39,304 nt of DNA from contig JAUNAV010000012.1 in the NCBI GenBank assembly GCA_030527425.1, positions 1 to 39,304 on the forward strand. The letters are read 5' to 3'. How positions within the stretch are numbered: the first letter of the stretch is position 1; each line of letters begins with the position of its first letter. A program made the position numbers and the translations under genes. The DNA is from Tissierellia bacterium. Lineage in GTDB: Bacteria; Bacillota; Clostridia; Tissierellales; Peptoniphilaceae. The notes beneath the pieces are model-generated. The model was given only the letters and a program-made list of their open reading frames with translations, had not been told where the DNA came from and did no database searches. This document shows, in pieces, positions 1 to 9,976 of the stretch.

Positions 1-57
1 TAGTAAAAAGAAAAAAAGAACACTAATTACTATGTGTTCATTATACAAGGAGATATG

Positions 58-1137
58 ATGAGAAAGGTTATTCGATTTTTGCTTACAATAGTCGGTGCCA
101 CTCTAGGATTAGCAATAACATGGGCTATATTTATCATGGTGGATTTTACTCCATCTGGTAAATTAGTCAGTGTGTTATTGTATGTATTGGCAGCATTATT
201 TGGAGCTTTTATTTTATTTATTCTCTCAGGTCCTTTAATCGATCTTATAGAAATAGCCATATCAAAGGCGCTTTTAAGATTTGATGATGTACCCACAGCA
301 GATGTGATTGTAGGTACGATTGGACTTATACTTGGATTAATACTTGCTTTTTTGATTTCAAGGCCAATAAGTGATCTATCGATACCCATTTTAGGAAATT
401 CAATTTTTGTGCTATTATCTTTTATTTTATATATAACTTTGGGTATTTTAGGACTTAGATTATCACTTAAAAATAAAAATGATATTATTTCAATTTTCCA
501 AAGAAATGATAGAGAAAAAAAGATAAAAAAGAGTTTTAATATCAAAGATGCAAGTGCAAAAATTCTAGACACATCTGTAATAATAGATGGAAGAATTTTA
601 GATATTATAAATACTGGTTTTCTAGAAGGAAAGCTAATAGTACCAGAATTTGTACTAGAAGAACTTCAGCATATTGCAGATAGTGCAGATGATTTGAAAA
701 GACAAAGAGGAAGACGTGGCCTTGACATAATGAATGAGATAAAAAATACGAAGAAAATAGAAGTAGAAATTACTGATATCGACTATCCCGATGTAAAAGA
801 GGTAGATAGTAAGATTTTAAAATTGGCCACAGAAACTGGAGCTAGGATTTTTACTAATGACTATAATTTAAATAAGGTTGCAGATGTACAAGATCTTTCT
901 GTATTAAATATAAATGATCTTGCAAATTCACTTAAACCTGTTGTCATTCCTGGCGAAAGTATGACAGTTGAGGTAATAAAAGAAGGAAAAGAAAAAAACC
1001 AAGGTATTGGGTATTTGGATGATGGTACGATGATAGTTATTGAAAATGGCAGAAGATTTATAGGAAAAACTATCAATGTCACAGTTACTAGTGTACTTCA
1101 AACCTCAGCTGGAAAGATGATATTTGTTAGACCATAG
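58..1137 (+). CDS. yacL: PIN/TRAM-domain membrane protein (YacL family)
   Basis: Membrane-anchored protein of the YacL family, which joins a PIN RNase-like fold to a C-terminal TRAM RNA-binding domain. The N-terminal ~140 residues hold about four hydrophobic membrane segments. The PIN domain starts at the motif [12 protein letters not shown] (first catalytic Asp) and continues through EFVLEELQ and the acidic FTNDYN motif; the last ~60 residues fit TRAM. The start at 58 is chosen because AAGGAG (47-52) sits five bases upstream; an ATG at 55 and a GTG at 34 are in frame but worse spaced. It heads an operon with ispD, as YacL often does in Firmicutes. The nuclease activity is known for the fold; the cellular RNA target is not known. 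Family assignment is secure. Confidence 0.92.
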   Translation: MRKVIRFLLTIVGATLGLAITWAIFIMVDFTPSGKLVSVLLYVLAALFGAFILFILSGPLIDLIEIAISKALLRFDDVPTADVIVGTIGLILGLILAFLISRPISDLSIPILGNSIFVLLSFILYITLGILGLRLSLKNKNDIISIFQRNDREKKIKKSFNIKDASAKILDTSVIIDGRILDIINTGFLEGKLIVPEFVLEELQHIADSADDLKRQRGRRGLDIMNEIKNTKKIEVEITDIDYPDVKEVDSKILKLATETGARIFTNDYNLNKVADVQDLSVLNINDLANSLKPVVIPGESMTVEVIKEGKEKNQGIGYLDDGTMIVIENGRRFIGKTINVTVTSVLQTSAGKMIFVRP

Positions 1138-1144
1138 GAGCAAT

Positions 1145-1843
1145 ATGTTAGATAATAAACATGTGACTGCAGTGATAACCGCAGCAGGAAATGGCAGCAG
1201 AATGAATTCTAAGATAAATAAGCCATTTATTGAAATCTGCGGTAAAATGATTATTGAAATGACTTTAGACAAGATCTGTCAAGTAGATGAAATTGATGAT
1301 ATAATACTAGTGATCAGACAAACTGACGAAGATAATATTAAAAGAATAATAAAAAATTATAAAAAGCCCATCACTTATGTATATGGAGGAAAGACTAGAG
1401 AGCATTCAACTTTTCACGGATTAAAAGCTTTAAGTGAAAAATGCGATATAGTACTAACACATGATGGAGTAAGACCTTTTGTAAAAGCTGAAACAATAAG
1501 GAAAGCTTTATATGAAATTAGAGATTATAAAGCCGTTATAGTAGGTGTAAAATCCAAAGATACAGTGAAAATTATAAGAAAAGATATGACCGTAAATTAT
1601 ACACCTAAAAGAAAGTATGTCTATAATATTCAAACTCCTCAAGTGTTTGAAAAGGACAAATTAATTGAGCTTTACGAAAAATATTTGGAGGAGAATGTCC
1701 AAATGACGGATGATTCTTCTCTTTTTGAGATCTTTCAAATATTTGATGTGGCAGTCAAGGTAGTAGAAGGTGAATATTCAAATATTAAAATTACCACAAT
1801 AGAAGATGTATTTTTCGGAAAGGCGATGATGGAGTTAAAATGA
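1145..1843 (+). CDS. ispD: 2-C-methyl-D-erythritol 4-phosphate cytidylyltransferase
   Basis: Transfers CMP from CTP to methylerythritol phosphate, third step of the non-mevalonate isoprenoid pathway, in the cytoplasm. About 232 residues, the usual length. The nucleotide-binding loop TAAGNGSRM lies near the N-terminus, followed by THDGVRPFV and the QTPQ motif typical of IspD. The start at 1145 is preceded by AGGAG (1137-1141), which overlaps the end of yacL; a TTG at 1124 would lie inside yacL without its own site. The gene overlaps ispF by four bases (ATGA), so translation is probably coupled, and IspD and IspF act one step apart in the same pathway. Confidence 0.95.
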   Translation: MLDNKHVTAVITAAGNGSRMNSKINKPFIEICGKMIIEMTLDKICQVDEIDDIILVIRQTDEDNIKRIIKNYKKPITYVYGGKTREHSTFHGLKALSEKCDIVLTHDGVRPFVKAETIRKALYEIRDYKAVIVGVKSKDTVKIIRKDMTVNYTPKRKYVYNIQTPQVFEKDKLIELYEKYLEENVQMTDDSSLFEIFQIFDVAVKVVEGEYSNIKITTIEDVFFGKAMMELK

Positions 1844-2316
1844 GAGTTGGACTTGGATATGATGTTCATAAATTGGTTAAGGACAGAGAACTTATTTTAG
1901 GTGGCGTAAAATTTGATTTTGAAAAAGGGCTTTTGGGGCATTCAGATGCCGATGTATTAACCCATGCCATTATGGATGCTCTACTAGGAGCTATGTGTGA
2001 AGGAGATATTGGATATTTGTTTCCTGATAGCGACATGAAATATAAGGATATATCTTCTTTAATTTTGCTAGATAGAGTAATAGAATTGGTAGAAAAAAGA
2101 GGATATGAAATTGTAAATATTGACACAGTCATTATTTGTGAGAGACCAAAAATTTTACCGATGAGAAAAGAGATTCAAAAGACACTTTCAAAACACCTTA
2201 AGATAGATGAAGATCAAATTTCAATTAAAGCCTCAACATCTGAAAAATTAGGCTTTTATGGAAGAGAAGAAGGAATAGAAGCAAGAGCAATTGCACTTAT
2301 AGAAAGAAGGAATTAA
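1840..2316 (+). CDS. ispF: 2-C-methyl-D-erythritol 2,4-cyclodiphosphate synthase
   Basis: Forms the cyclodiphosphate ring in the methylerythritol phosphate pathway. At 158 residues it has the normal length of this trimeric zinc enzyme. The N-terminus [11 protein letters not shown] carries the metal-binding Dx[22 protein letters not shown] carries the next His and substrate loop, and [16 protein letters not shown] is the conserved C-terminal cytidine-binding stretch. Starts in the four-base ATGA overlap with ispD and ends one base into metK. IspE, the enzyme between IspD and IspF, is not in the window. Confidence 0.96.
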   Translation: MRVGLGYDVHKLVKDRELILGGVKFDFEKGLLGHSDADVLTHAIMDALLGAMCEGDIGYLFPDSDMKYKDISSLILLDRVIELVEKRGYEIVNIDTVIICERPKILPMRKEIQKTLSKHLKIDEDQISIKASTSEKLGFYGREEGIEARAIALIERRN

Positions 2317-3485
2317 TGAAAAAATTATTTACATCCGAATCTGTAACAGAAGGACATCCCGATAAAGTCTGTGACCAGATTTCAGATAATATACTAGATC
2401 ATATTTTAGAAAAAGATCCTGATGCTCGTGTAGCTTGCGAAACTGTTACTACAACAGGATTAGTGCTTGTGGTTGGAGAAATTTCAACTAAGGCATATGT
2501 AAGCATCGAAGATATAGCAAGAAAGACAATAAAAGAAATAGGCTATGATGATCCTAGTCTAGGCTTTGATTATCAAAATGTTGCAGTACTTACATCTATA
2601 ATAGAACAATCTGAAGATATAGCAATGGGTGTCAATGAAGCTTATGAATACAAGTCAACTGAGGATAAGTATGATAAAATAGGAGCAGGGGATCAGGGAA
2701 TGGTCTTTGGTTTTGCATCCGATGAGACTGAAGAATTATTGCCAGTTTCTGTTGTATATGCTCAAAAATTATCAAAAAAATTGGCGGAAGTTAGAAAAAA
2801 TGGCACTCTTTCATGGTTAAGACCCGATGGAAAAAGCCAGGTTACAGTAGAATATGAAGATAATGAACTAAAAAGAGTGGATTCTGTAGTAATTTCTTGT
2901 CAGCATGATCCTGCTATTGATCTTGAAGAGATAAAAAAAGAGATTATTGATAAAGTAATAAAAGCTGTAATAGATGAAAAATATATAGATGAAGATACAA
3001 AAATATATGTAAATCCTACAGGAAAGTTTGTAATAGGTGGACCAAAAGGCGATTCAGGTTTAACTGGAAGAAAAATCATTGCAGATGCATATGGTGGATA
3101 TTCAAAATCTGGTGGCGGAGCTTTTTCTGGTAAAGATCCAACAAAAGTTGATCGCTCTGCTTCATACATGGCAAGATATGCTGCAAAAAATATAGTAAGT
3201 GCAAAGCTTGCAAAAAGATGTGAGATAGGAATTTCATATGCAATTGGTGTAGCTAAGCCTCTTAGCATATATGTAGACACATTTGGTACTGGAAAGTATT
3301 CAGATGAGAAATTAACTCAAATAGTCAATGAAGTATTTGACTTTAGACCACAAGCTATAATTGACAATTTAAAACTTAAAAATCCAATTTATAGACAAAC
3401 TGCTGCATATGGACATTTTGGAAGAAATGATTTAGATCTTCCTTGGGAAAGATTAGATAAAGTAGATCAATTGAAAGATATGTAG
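2316..3485 (+). CDS. metK: S-adenosylmethionine synthetase
   Basis: Makes S-adenosylmethionine from methionine and ATP; 389 residues, full length. Visible family motifs are [13 protein letters not shown] near the N-terminus, [12 protein letters not shown] in the middle, [16 protein letters not shown] (phosphate-binding loop) and the C-terminal [10 protein letters not shown]. The ATG overlaps the last base of the ispF stop codon, so it depends on the upstream operon for expression. I saw no SAM riboswitch or T-box before it, as expected for a gene buried in an operon. Confidence 0.97.
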   Translation: MKKLFTSESVTEGHPDKVCDQISDNILDHILEKDPDARVACETVTTTGLVLVVGEISTKAYVSIEDIARKTIKEIGYDDPSLGFDYQNVAVLTSIIEQSEDIAMGVNEAYEYKSTEDKYDKIGAGDQGMVFGFASDETEELLPVSVVYAQKLSKKLAEVRKNGTLSWLRPDGKSQVTVEYEDNELKRVDSVVISCQHDPAIDLEEIKKEIIDKVIKAVIDEKYIDEDTKIYVNPTGKFVIGGPKGDSGLTGRKIIADAYGGYSKSGGGAFSGKDPTKVDRSASYMARYAAKNIVSAKLAKRCEIGISYAIGVAKPLSIYVDTFGTGKYSDEKLTQIVNEVFDFRPQAIIDNLKLKNPIYRQTAAYGHFGRNDLDLPWERLDKVDQLKDM

Positions 3486-3492
3486 GTGTATT

Positions 3493-4542
3493 ATGGCATC
3501 AATTAGAAGAAATATAGCAATAGATTTAGGAACAGCTTCAGTATTAGTATACAATAGGCATAAGGGGGTTGTATTAGAAGAGCCTTCAGTGATTGCAATT
3601 GATATTATTTCAAAAAAAATACTTGCAGTCGGAAAAGAAGCAAAAAAATTATTAGGCAGAACTCCAGGAAATATAGTTGCAATTAGACCGATGAGAGATG
3701 GAGTTATAGCAGATTTTAAAGCAACTGAAGAGATGTTAAAATATTTCATAAATAAATCTGTAGAAAAGGCGCTTTTAAAGCCAGATGTCTTGGTATGTAT
3801 TCCTTCAAAGGCGACACAAGTTGAAAAAAGAGCCGTCTTACAGGCTGCAGAAAATGCAGGAAGTCACAGAACATATCTTATAGAAGAGCCACTTGCCGCT
3901 GCTATAGGAGCAGGGGTTGATATCTCAGATGCTGGTGGAAATATGGTAGTTGACATTGGAGGAGGTACTACAGATGTTGCAGTAGTGTCTATGGGGCAAA
4001 TAGTAGTAAGTGAGTCCATTGAAGTGGCAGGAGATACTTTTGACAAAGAAATAATTGATTTTATAAGAGAAAGATATGGTCTATTGATAGGAGAAAGAAG
4101 TGCTGAAAATATTAAAATCGCAGCTAATTCCCTTGAAATAGGAGATTCTTTGGAGATAAAAGGCAGAGATATTGAAGAAGGACTTCCAATAAAAAAATAC
4201 ATGCCCATGGAAGAGTTAAAAGAAGCATTATTGCCTGTAATTGATGAAATATGTGATGTGGTAATAAAAGTATTGGAAGAAACACCGCCAGAACTTGCTG
4301 CAGATTTATATGATCGTGGTATAATTTTAACAGGTGGGGCATCTCTTACTAGATTTTTAAGAGAAAGACTTAATGAGAAAATTCAAGTTGATGTATTTAT
4401 TGCTGAAAATCCTGTACAATGTGTTGTAAAAGGAACTGGTAAAGCCCTAACATGGATTGACAGTCTTGATGAAGAGAGAAATGAATCTATAAGAGAAAAG
4501 CAGTTGCAACTTGAACAAAAAGAAAGGTTGAGAAGAAGATAA
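3493..4542 (+). CDS. mreB: Rod-shape-determining actin homologue MreB
   Basis: Bacterial actin that forms membrane-associated filaments and guides lateral wall synthesis. The actin-fold phosphate-1 motif [11 protein letters not shown] is at residues ~9-19, the phosphate-2 motif [13 protein letters not shown] at ~154-166 and the adenosine motif [10 protein letters not shown] at ~277-286. At 349 residues it is slightly longer than typical, with a basic, charged tail of about 20 residues that could be a short helix. It sits seven bases after metK and overlaps gpmA by one base. mreC and mreD are not adjacent, so it may be an Mbl/MreBH-type paralogue; the family is certain, the paralogue is not. 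Confidence 0.93.
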   Translation: MASIRRNIAIDLGTASVLVYNRHKGVVLEEPSVIAIDIISKKILAVGKEAKKLLGRTPGNIVAIRPMRDGVIADFKATEEMLKYFINKSVEKALLKPDVLVCIPSKATQVEKRAVLQAAENAGSHRTYLIEEPLAAAIGAGVDISDAGGNMVVDIGGGTTDVAVVSMGQIVVSESIEVAGDTFDKEIIDFIRERYGLLIGERSAENIKIAANSLEIGDSLEIKGRDIEEGLPIKKYMPMEELKEALLPVIDEICDVVIKVLEETPPELAADLYDRGIILTGGASLTRFLRERLNEKIQVDVFIAENPVQCVVKGTGKALTWIDSLDEERNESIREKQLQLEQKERLRRR

Positions 4543-5231
4543 TGACAAGAAAATTAGTATTTGTAAGACATGGACAAAGTCAATGGAACCTTGCCAATCA
4601 ATTTACTGGTTGGGTGGATGTAGATTTGAGTGAAAAAGGTATAAATGAAGCTATAGAAGCTGGAGAAAAAATAAAAAAAGCAAAGATCGAATTCGATGTA
4701 GCATATACTTCAGTTTTAAAAAGAGCTATTAAGACAATGAATTATGTACTTGAATATTCAGATCAATTATGGGTTCCAGTATATAAATCATGGAGACTTA
4801 ATGAAAGACATTATGGAGCGCTTCAAGGACTAAATAAAAAAGAGACTGCAGAAAAATATGGCGATGAGCAAGTTCATATTTGGAGAAGATCATATGATAC
4901 ATTACCACCACTTGTAGATGATAATGTTCATAAAGAGCAAACAGCACAAAGAAGATATAAACTTTTACCATCGGATTTAGTTCCAAGAGGAGAAAATTTA
5001 AAAGTAACACTTGAAAGATGTCTTCCATATTATGAAGATCACATCGCTAAAGATCTTTTAGAAGGAAAAACTGTATTGGTAGCTGCTCATGGTAATAGCT
5101 TAAGAGCAATGGCAAAACATCTTGAAAAAATTTCAGATGAAGACATAATGGACCTTGAAATTCCAACAGGTAAGCCATTAGTTTATGAACTTGATGATAA
5201 TTTAAATGTTTTAGAAAAATATTATCTATAA
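4542..5231 (+). CDS. gpmA: 2,3-bisphosphoglycerate-dependent phosphoglycerate mutase
   Basis: Glycolytic enzyme that interconverts 3- and 2-phosphoglycerate through a phosphohistidine. The RHGQSQWN motif with the catalytic His is near residue 9-11, [13 protein letters not shown] follows at ~88, and [10 protein letters not shown] supplies the second active-site His. The 229-residue length fits the dPGM family. The ATG overlaps the last base of the mreB stop codon. It is the last gene of the six-gene operon and is closed by the hairpin at 5237. Confidence 0.95.
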   Translation: MTRKLVFVRHGQSQWNLANQFTGWVDVDLSEKGINEAIEAGEKIKKAKIEFDVAYTSVLKRAIKTMNYVLEYSDQLWVPVYKSWRLNERHYGALQGLNKKETAEKYGDEQVHIWRRSYDTLPPLVDDNVHKEQTAQRRYKLLPSDLVPRGENLKVTLERCLPYYEDHIAKDLLEGKTVLVAAHGNSLRAMAKHLEKISDEDIMDLEIPTGKPLVYELDDNLNVLEKYYL

Positions 5232-5236
5232 ATTAT

Positions 5237-5265
5237 AGGAGATCAACAATTGATCTCCTTTTTTA
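5237..5265 (+). terminator. Intrinsic terminator of the yacL-gpmA operon
   Basis: Perfect 10-bp stem, AGGAGATCAA (5237-5246) against TTGATCTCCT (5250-5259), three-base loop, then a run of T. It begins six bases after gpmA. Confidence 0.93.
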
Positions 5266-5503
5266 ATTTTTGTCTTTTAGTTTAATTTAGAAATTAAATG
5301 TGAAAAATAGAAATTAAAAAAGATGATAATATTTATATTTATATAGTTTATAAAATGAGAAAATTAAATTATTATGAAATTATTTTTCTATACTTAGTTA
5401 ATGGCCTAAAATGACTGATTTTAAATGTTTTTAAAGAGAATTTAATTTTTGCAGATGATTATTAGATTTTGTTATAATAAAAACGATTAATAAGGAGGCA
5501 AAA
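5266..5503 (+). promoter_or_regulatory. Promoter region of the 2HCT symporter
   Basis: AT-rich 238-base gap with no open frame. A promoter fits at TTGCAG (5449-5454), 18 bases, TATAAT (5473-5478); AAGGAGG lies just before the ATG at 5504. No operator palindrome was recognised. Confidence 0.6.
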
Positions 5504-6796
5504 ATGAATGAATTTAAAATAGCAGGTTTAAAAATGCCCATTTATATTACACTTTGTGCAATAATAATTTTGACGTCATATCTTGGAGTTATGCCTACGG
5601 GAATGGTTGGAGCATTTTTATTTCTAATAGTATTTGGAGAGCTTTTAAATCTTTTAGGAAATAAGCTTCCAATTATAAAAACTTATCTTGGAGGAGGAGC
5701 CATAGTTTCAATCTTTGGTGGCGCAGCAATAGTTTATTTTAAACTATTTCCAACAGAAGTATTAGATAATGTATCTACATTTATGAAAGACGGAGGATTT
5801 TTAGATTTTTATATATCTGCATTAATTACTGGTTCCATCCTTGGAATGAATAGAAAATTACTAATAAAAGCAGCTATAAGATATCTTCCTTGTATTATTT
5901 CATCTGTGGTATTTGCTATAATTTTTGTGGCTATAGGTTCATTAATTGTAGGAATAAAGTATGAGGAATCTGTTGCTTACATTGCAATTCCAATAATGGG
6001 AGGTGGCATGGGAGCAGGAGCTGTGCCCATAGCTACAGTTTTTGAATCTGCATTAGGCATTGCAAAAGAGACAATATTAGCAAGGCTAGTTCCAGCAGTA
6101 GCTTTGGGAAATGCCATGGCTATAGTTGCAGGAGGATTACTAAATAGATTAGGAAAAGTTAAGCCAATTTTAACAGGTAATGGACAATTAGTAATCAGTG
6201 ATGATGATAGTCTTAAATCAGAGAAAAAAGAAGCGGCAGTATTAAAAAAGCCGAGTGATTATATGTCGGGTATAGCTGTTGCTACTGGATTTTTCGCATT
6301 CGGTGCATTAGTTTCACTTATTATTGGAAAATTGGGCTTAAATATCCACACCTATGCGTGGATGATTATTTCAGTTGCAGTTGTCAAAGTTACAGGACTA
6401 TTTGAAGGTAAAGTAGAAGAAGTTTGTGAAGCTTGGTATAATTTTGTAGCCAAAAATTTCACAGCAGCTTTAATGCTTGGTATAGGTATGGCCTATACAA
6501 ATCTTAGTGATATAATCGATGCATTTACAATTTCATACTTTGTTCTTGTACTTTTTGTAGTATTTGGAGCGATTTTAGGAGCTGCTATTATGGGAAGAAT
6601 AGTAGGATTTTATCCAATTGAAGCAGCTATTACTGCAGGATTATGTATGGCAAATATGGGAGGAACAGGCGATGTAGCAGTTCTTCAAGCATCTGATAGA
6701 ATGGAGCTTATGCCTTTTGCTCAAATATCATCAAGACTCGGTGGAGCATTTATAATACTTTTAGCATCCTTTTTAGTACCTATATTTTTTGGATAA
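5504..6796 (+). CDS. 2-hydroxycarboxylate (2HCT) family symporter
   Basis: Inner-membrane secondary transporter of the CitS/MaeN/CimH family, which imports citrate or malate with sodium or protons. The 430-residue protein has about eleven hydrophobic segments. The two family re-entrant loop motifs are visible: GGGMGAGAVPIA near residue 167 and MGGTGDVAVLQAS near residue 387, followed by the conserved arginine-bearing ASDRM. A cytoplasmic basic/acidic linker (about 225-250) divides the two halves. It is a single-gene unit with its own promoter and terminator; no citrate lyase or malic enzyme gene is next to it, so the substrate cannot be told and no gene symbol is given. Confidence 0.88.
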   Translation: MNEFKIAGLKMPIYITLCAIIILTSYLGVMPTGMVGAFLFLIVFGELLNLLGNKLPIIKTYLGGGAIVSIFGGAAIVYFKLFPTEVLDNVSTFMKDGGFLDFYISALITGSILGMNRKLLIKAAIRYLPCIISSVVFAIIFVAIGSLIVGIKYEESVAYIAIPIMGGGMGAGAVPIATVFESALGIAKETILARLVPAVALGNAMAIVAGGLLNRLGKVKPILTGNGQLVISDDDSLKSEKKEAAVLKKPSDYMSGIAVATGFFAFGALVSLIIGKLGLNIHTYAWMIISVAVVKVTGLFEGKVEEVCEAWYNFVAKNFTAALMLGIGMAYTNLSDIIDAFTISYFVLVLFVVFGAILGAAIMGRIVGFYPIEAAITAGLCMANMGGTGDVAVLQASDRMELMPFAQISSRLGGAFIILLASFLVPIFFG

Positions 6797-6803
6797 TTAA
6801 TAT

Positions 6804-6842
6804 AAATGAACTGGTTTTAAAATAAGATCAGTTCATTTTATT
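6804..6842 (+). terminator. Terminator of the 2HCT symporter gene
   Basis: Stem AAATGAACTG (6804-6813) with CAGTTCATTT (6829-6838), 15-base loop, T-rich tail. Follows the stop codon by seven bases. Confidence 0.75.
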
Positions 6843-7072
6843 TTATATTTATTTTAGGAAGTCTGTATAAATAGATTTTTTGAAATTTCGTAATTGATAA
6901 TATACTCGCATTTAAAATTATAAAAATTCATAATGATAAATAATTTAACTATAGTTTAGAAATTTATCTTGCAATTACAACTTTTTTCTAAGATATAATG
7001 TTTATTGCTGTATAAAAAGATTTAGATTGATTCTAAAAACATAAAATCAAGAAAATTTTATAATTATTGATG

Positions 7073-7100
7073 TTGACAACCAATATATCCGTGATATAAT
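7073..7100 (+). promoter_or_regulatory. Promoter of the feo operon
   Basis: TTGACA (7073-7078), 16 bases, TATAAT (7095-7100). The rest of the gap from 6843 to 7072 is AT-rich and holds no open frame or clear structure. Confidence 0.8.
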
Positions 7101-7111
7101 TAAATTAATAA

Positions 7112-7127
7112 GAGTTATCATTATCAA
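7112..7127. promoter_or_regulatory. Fur-like operator downstream of the feo promoter
   Basis: The bottom strand here reads TTGATAATGATAACTC, close to the repeated GATAAT hexamers of a Fur box. It lies 12-27 bases downstream of the -10 box, over the expected transcription start, where an iron-loaded repressor would block the operon. A DtxR/IdeR-type regulator is also possible. Confidence 0.6.
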
Positions 7128-7140
7128 ACAAGGAGGATAT

Positions 7141-7362
7141 ATGCCAATTACTTTAGCAAATATAGGTGAAAAAGTCATAATTGATCGAATCATGGGAAAT
7201 GATCAAATAAAAAAACATTTAAATAACTTAGGTTTTGTTGTAGGTAAGTTGGTGTCAGTATTCTCATTTGATGGTACTAATTATATAATTAGCATAAATG
7301 ATTCTAGATATGCTATTCATAAAGATCTTGCAAGAAGAATTTTTGTAAAGGAGCAAAGATAA
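7141..7362 (+). CDS. feoA: FeoA-domain protein (first copy)
   Basis: Small SH3-like cytoplasmic partner of the FeoB iron(II) transporter. The 73-residue chain covers the whole FeoA domain, with the usual KKHLNNLGFVVGKLVSV core (compare RLxxLGxxxGxxVxV) and a C-terminal hydrophobic strand with Ala-Arg-Arg-Ile. AAGGAGG lies upstream of the ATG. It abuts the second FeoA gene with no spacing. It is more diverged than the second copy, so the two may play different roles, for example one binding FeoB and one regulating it; that is inference. Confidence 0.85.
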   Translation: MPITLANIGEKVIIDRIMGNDQIKKHLNNLGFVVGKLVSVFSFDGTNYIISINDSRYAIHKDLARRIFVKEQR

Positions 7363-7587
7363 ATGAAAACTTTAAAAGATATTAAAGTTGGTCAAAAAGC
7401 AGTTGTCAAAAAGATTAAAGGCGATGGACCTACAATAAGAAGGCTCATGGATATGGGAATTACAAGAAAAACTGAGATATATGTAAGAAAAGTAGCTCCC
7501 CTTGGAGATCCTATTCAAATTAGCCTTAGAGGTTTTGAATTAACTGTTAGAAAAAAGGATGCAGAAAGCATAATAATGGAGGAATAA
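7363..7587 (+). CDS. feoA: FeoA-domain protein (second copy)
   Basis: Second FeoA-like protein, 74 residues, starting directly after the stop of the first and ending directly before feoB. The sequence shows KVGQKAVVKKIKG, then RRLMDMGITRKTEIYVRKVAPLGDP and the C-terminal GFELTVRKKDAESI, a near-canonical FeoA domain. Paired FeoA genes before FeoB are common in Clostridia. It is expected to bind the cytoplasmic side of FeoB and help ferrous iron transport. Confidence 0.9.
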   Translation: MKTLKDIKVGQKAVVKKIKGDGPTIRRLMDMGITRKTEIYVRKVAPLGDPIQISLRGFELTVRKKDAESIIMEE

Positions 7588-9732
7588 ATGAAAAAAATTG
7601 CATTGGCAGGTAATCCAAATTGTGGTAAAACCACTCTTTTTAATGTTTTAACTGGATCTAGACAAAGAGTTGGAAATTGGCCTGGGGTTACCGTAGATAA
7701 AAAAGAAGGTATTTTAAAGGGACATAAAAACTATATGATTGAAGATCTTCCTGGTATCTATTCACTTTCTCCATATACTATGGAAGAGGTAGTATCAAGA
7801 AGATATTTAGTAGAAGAAAGACCAGATTTAATTATCAATTTAGTAGATGGATCAAATCTTACTAGAAATCTCTATTTGACAAGTCAGTTGATTGAACTTG
7901 GTATTCCAACAGTCATAGCTTTGAATATGATGGATATTGTAAAAGAACATGGAGATACTATTGATATACATAGACTTCAAGAAGAGATAGGTTGTCCTGT
8001 TGTTGAAATAACAGCTACCAAAAAAGAAGGAATAAAAGAATTAATAGAAAAAGCTGTAGAAACTATTGAAAGATCAGATAATAAACCTAAATTTTTACAT
8101 TATGGGGAAAAATTAGAGCGCACATTATCTGATATTGAGAATCATTTGAAAGGGAATGTACCTGATGATCTTTTAAGATATTATTCTATTAAGGCATTTG
8201 AGGATGATATTAAAGCATTTGAAAAATTTAATATTTCAAGAAATACTAATCAGAACATTGCTGATTTAAGACTTAAATATGAACAAGAAGAAGATGATAT
8301 TGCAGAATCAATTGTTACAACAGAAAGATATGATGCACTTGAAATTTTAAGTAGCAAAGTATTAAAAAAGGCACCCCCTAAATTATCAAAAACTGATAAG
8401 ATAGATAAGGTTGTAACAAATAGAATACTGGGCTTACCAATATTTGTCGCTGTAATGGCTATTGTATATTATATATCGATAATGACAATTGGTACCGGCG
8501 CAACAGATTTTGTCAATGGATTTTTTGAAGAAACATTATCTCCTGCAGTAGAGACATTTTTAACCAATATGAATGTAAATGAAGTCATAATCGGTCTTAT
8601 AGTAAATGGAGCTATTGGCGGAGTAGGTGCAGTACTTGGATTTTTACCACAAATGCTAGTATTATTTGCCCTACTTGCAATTCTTGAAGATGTTGGATAT
8701 ATGGCAAGAGTTGCATTTGTAATGGATAGAATTTTTAGAAGATTTGGACTTTCAGGAAAATCATTCATACCAATGATGATAGGTACAGGCTGTTCTGTTC
8801 CTGGTATTCAGGCATCAAGAACAATCGAAAATGACAGAGACAGAAAGATTACAATCATAACAACATCATTTATGCCATGTTCTGCAAAGCTTCCAGTAAT
8901 AGCATTAATTGCAGGTAGCTTATTTAATCAGTCATCATTAGTTGCTGTTAGCATGTATTTTATAGGAATTGCAGCAGTAATTATATCTGGTGTAATATTA
9001 AAAAAATTCAAATCATTAGCATCACAACCAGCACCATTTGTTATGGAACTTCCCTCATATCATGTTCCAAGAATTTCCTCAGTTTTAAGAGCAATGTATG
9101 ATAGAGGAATGGCATTTGTAAAAAGAGCAGGAACTGTAATTTTTATTTCATCACTTGTTTTATGGTTATTAGCAAACTTTGATTTTAATCTACATTTAAT
9201 AGAGGAAAATGGTCAAGCTTCAATACTTGCGCAAATCGGATCAATTATAGCAGTATTATTTATACCGCTTGGATTTGGTACATGGCAGGCTACAGTTGCG
9301 ACTATAACAGGTTTTATTGCAAAAGAAAATGTAGTAGCAACACTTGGTGTAGTACTTGGTATATCAGCTGCAGTTGATGAAACAACACCTGAATTATTGA
9401 CGGCTTTTTCACAAGGAATTGGAGGAGCTATTGGAGGCTATTCATTCTTGCTATTTAATATGCTATGTATGCCATGTTTTGCAGCTGTTGGTGCTATAAA
9501 GACAGAAATGAATTCAACAAAATGGACATGGGCAGCAATTGGTTATCAAATGGGATTTGCATATGCAGTAAGCTTTATGTTCTACAATATTGCAAAATTG
9601 TTTGAAGGAGAATTTAGCATTTGGACAATAATAGCATTTGTAATGTTAGTGGCATTTATTTACTTGATCTTTAGAAAAAACAAATATCAAGAAAAAAATG
9701 GACAATATCAAGTAGATTATGCAGGTAATTAA
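7588..9732 (+). CDS. feoB: Ferrous iron transporter FeoB
   Basis: Inner-membrane iron(II) permease with an N-terminal GTPase. The G1 motif GNPNCGKT is at residues 8-15, followed by GNWPGVTV (switch I), DLPGIYSLSP (G3) and NMMD (G4). A helical spacer domain spans roughly residues 165-270; the rest is membrane core with the Gate motifs, including IGTGCSVPG and SFMPCSAKLPV, both with conserved Cys. At 714 residues it is full length. It has zero spacing to feoA and is followed 12 bases later by the Cys-rich microprotein. Expression is probably iron-repressed through the box at 7112. Confidence 0.97.
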   Translation: MKKIALAGNPNCGKTTLFNVLTGSRQRVGNWPGVTVDKKEGILKGHKNYMIEDLPGIYSLSPYTMEEVVSRRYLVEERPDLIINLVDGSNLTRNLYLTSQLIELGIPTVIALNMMDIVKEHGDTIDIHRLQEEIGCPVVEITATKKEGIKELIEKAVETIERSDNKPKFLHYGEKLERTLSDIENHLKGNVPDDLLRYYSIKAFEDDIKAFEKFNISRNTNQNIADLRLKYEQEEDDIAESIVTTERYDALEILSSKVLKKAPPKLSKTDKIDKVVTNRILGLPIFVAVMAIVYYISIMTIGTGATDFVNGFFEETLSPAVETFLTNMNVNEVIIGLIVNGAIGGVGAVLGFLPQMLVLFALLAILEDVGYMARVAFVMDRIFRRFGLSGKSFIPMMIGTGCSVPGIQASRTIENDRDRKITIITTSFMPCSAKLPVIALIAGSLFNQSSLVAVSMYFIGIAAVIISGVILKKFKSLASQPAPFVMELPSYHVPRISSVLRAMYDRGMAFVKRAGTVIFISSLVLWLLANFDFNLHLIEENGQASILAQIGSIIAVLFIPLGFGTWQATVATITGFIAKENVVATLGVVLGISAAVDETTPELLTAFSQGIGGAIGGYSFLLFNMLCMPCFAAVGAIKTEMNSTKWTWAAIGYQMGFAYAVSFMFYNIAKLFEGEFSIWTIIAFVMLVAFIYLIFRKNKYQEKNGQYQVDYAGN

Positions 9733-9744
9733 GGAAGTGATACA

Positions 9745-9894
9745 ATGAATTTGCAATCATGGATAATATTATTGATTTTGATTTTGATTTCAGCATTGAT
9801 CATATATAAGAATGTTATAAAAAAATCATCATCACCATGCAGCGGTTGTTCAGCATGTAATTGTAAAAATCATAAATGTTCACATACAAAATAA
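9745..9894 (+). CDS. FeoB-associated Cys-rich membrane microprotein
   Basis: A 49-residue protein with one N-terminal membrane helix (about residues 6-22) followed by a short tail holding the cluster CSGCSACNCKNHKC. This is the layout of the FeoB-associated cysteine-rich proteins found after feoB in Firmicutes. AAGGAAGTG before the ATG serves as ribosome site. The five Cys and nearby His could bind iron or another metal at the inner face of FeoB; this role is proposed for the family, not shown. It is the last gene of the feo operon. Confidence 0.88.
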   Translation: MNLQSWIILLILILISALIIYKNVIKKSSSPCSGCSACNCKNHKCSHTK

Positions 9895-9897
9895 ATT

Positions 9898-9918
9898 AAG
9901 CCCTTCGGGGCTTTTTTT
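9898..9918 (+). terminator. Terminator of the feo operon
   Basis: AAGCCC (9898-9903), UUCG tetraloop, GGGCTT (9908-9913), then T6. Very stable small hairpin three bases after the stop codon. Confidence 0.95.
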
Positions 9919-9976
9919 GATATAATTCATGATATTTGATATGATAAATGAAAGACAACTTAGAAAGGAGCAGAAG

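Noticed and set aside
2200-2316. SAM riboswitch before metK
   Set aside because: metK overlaps ispF, so there is no leader to hold one.
2900-3280. Long minus-strand frame opposite metK and similar frames opposite feoB, mreB and yacL
   Set aside because: They mirror the codons of well-identified genes and have no ribosome sites or family motifs.
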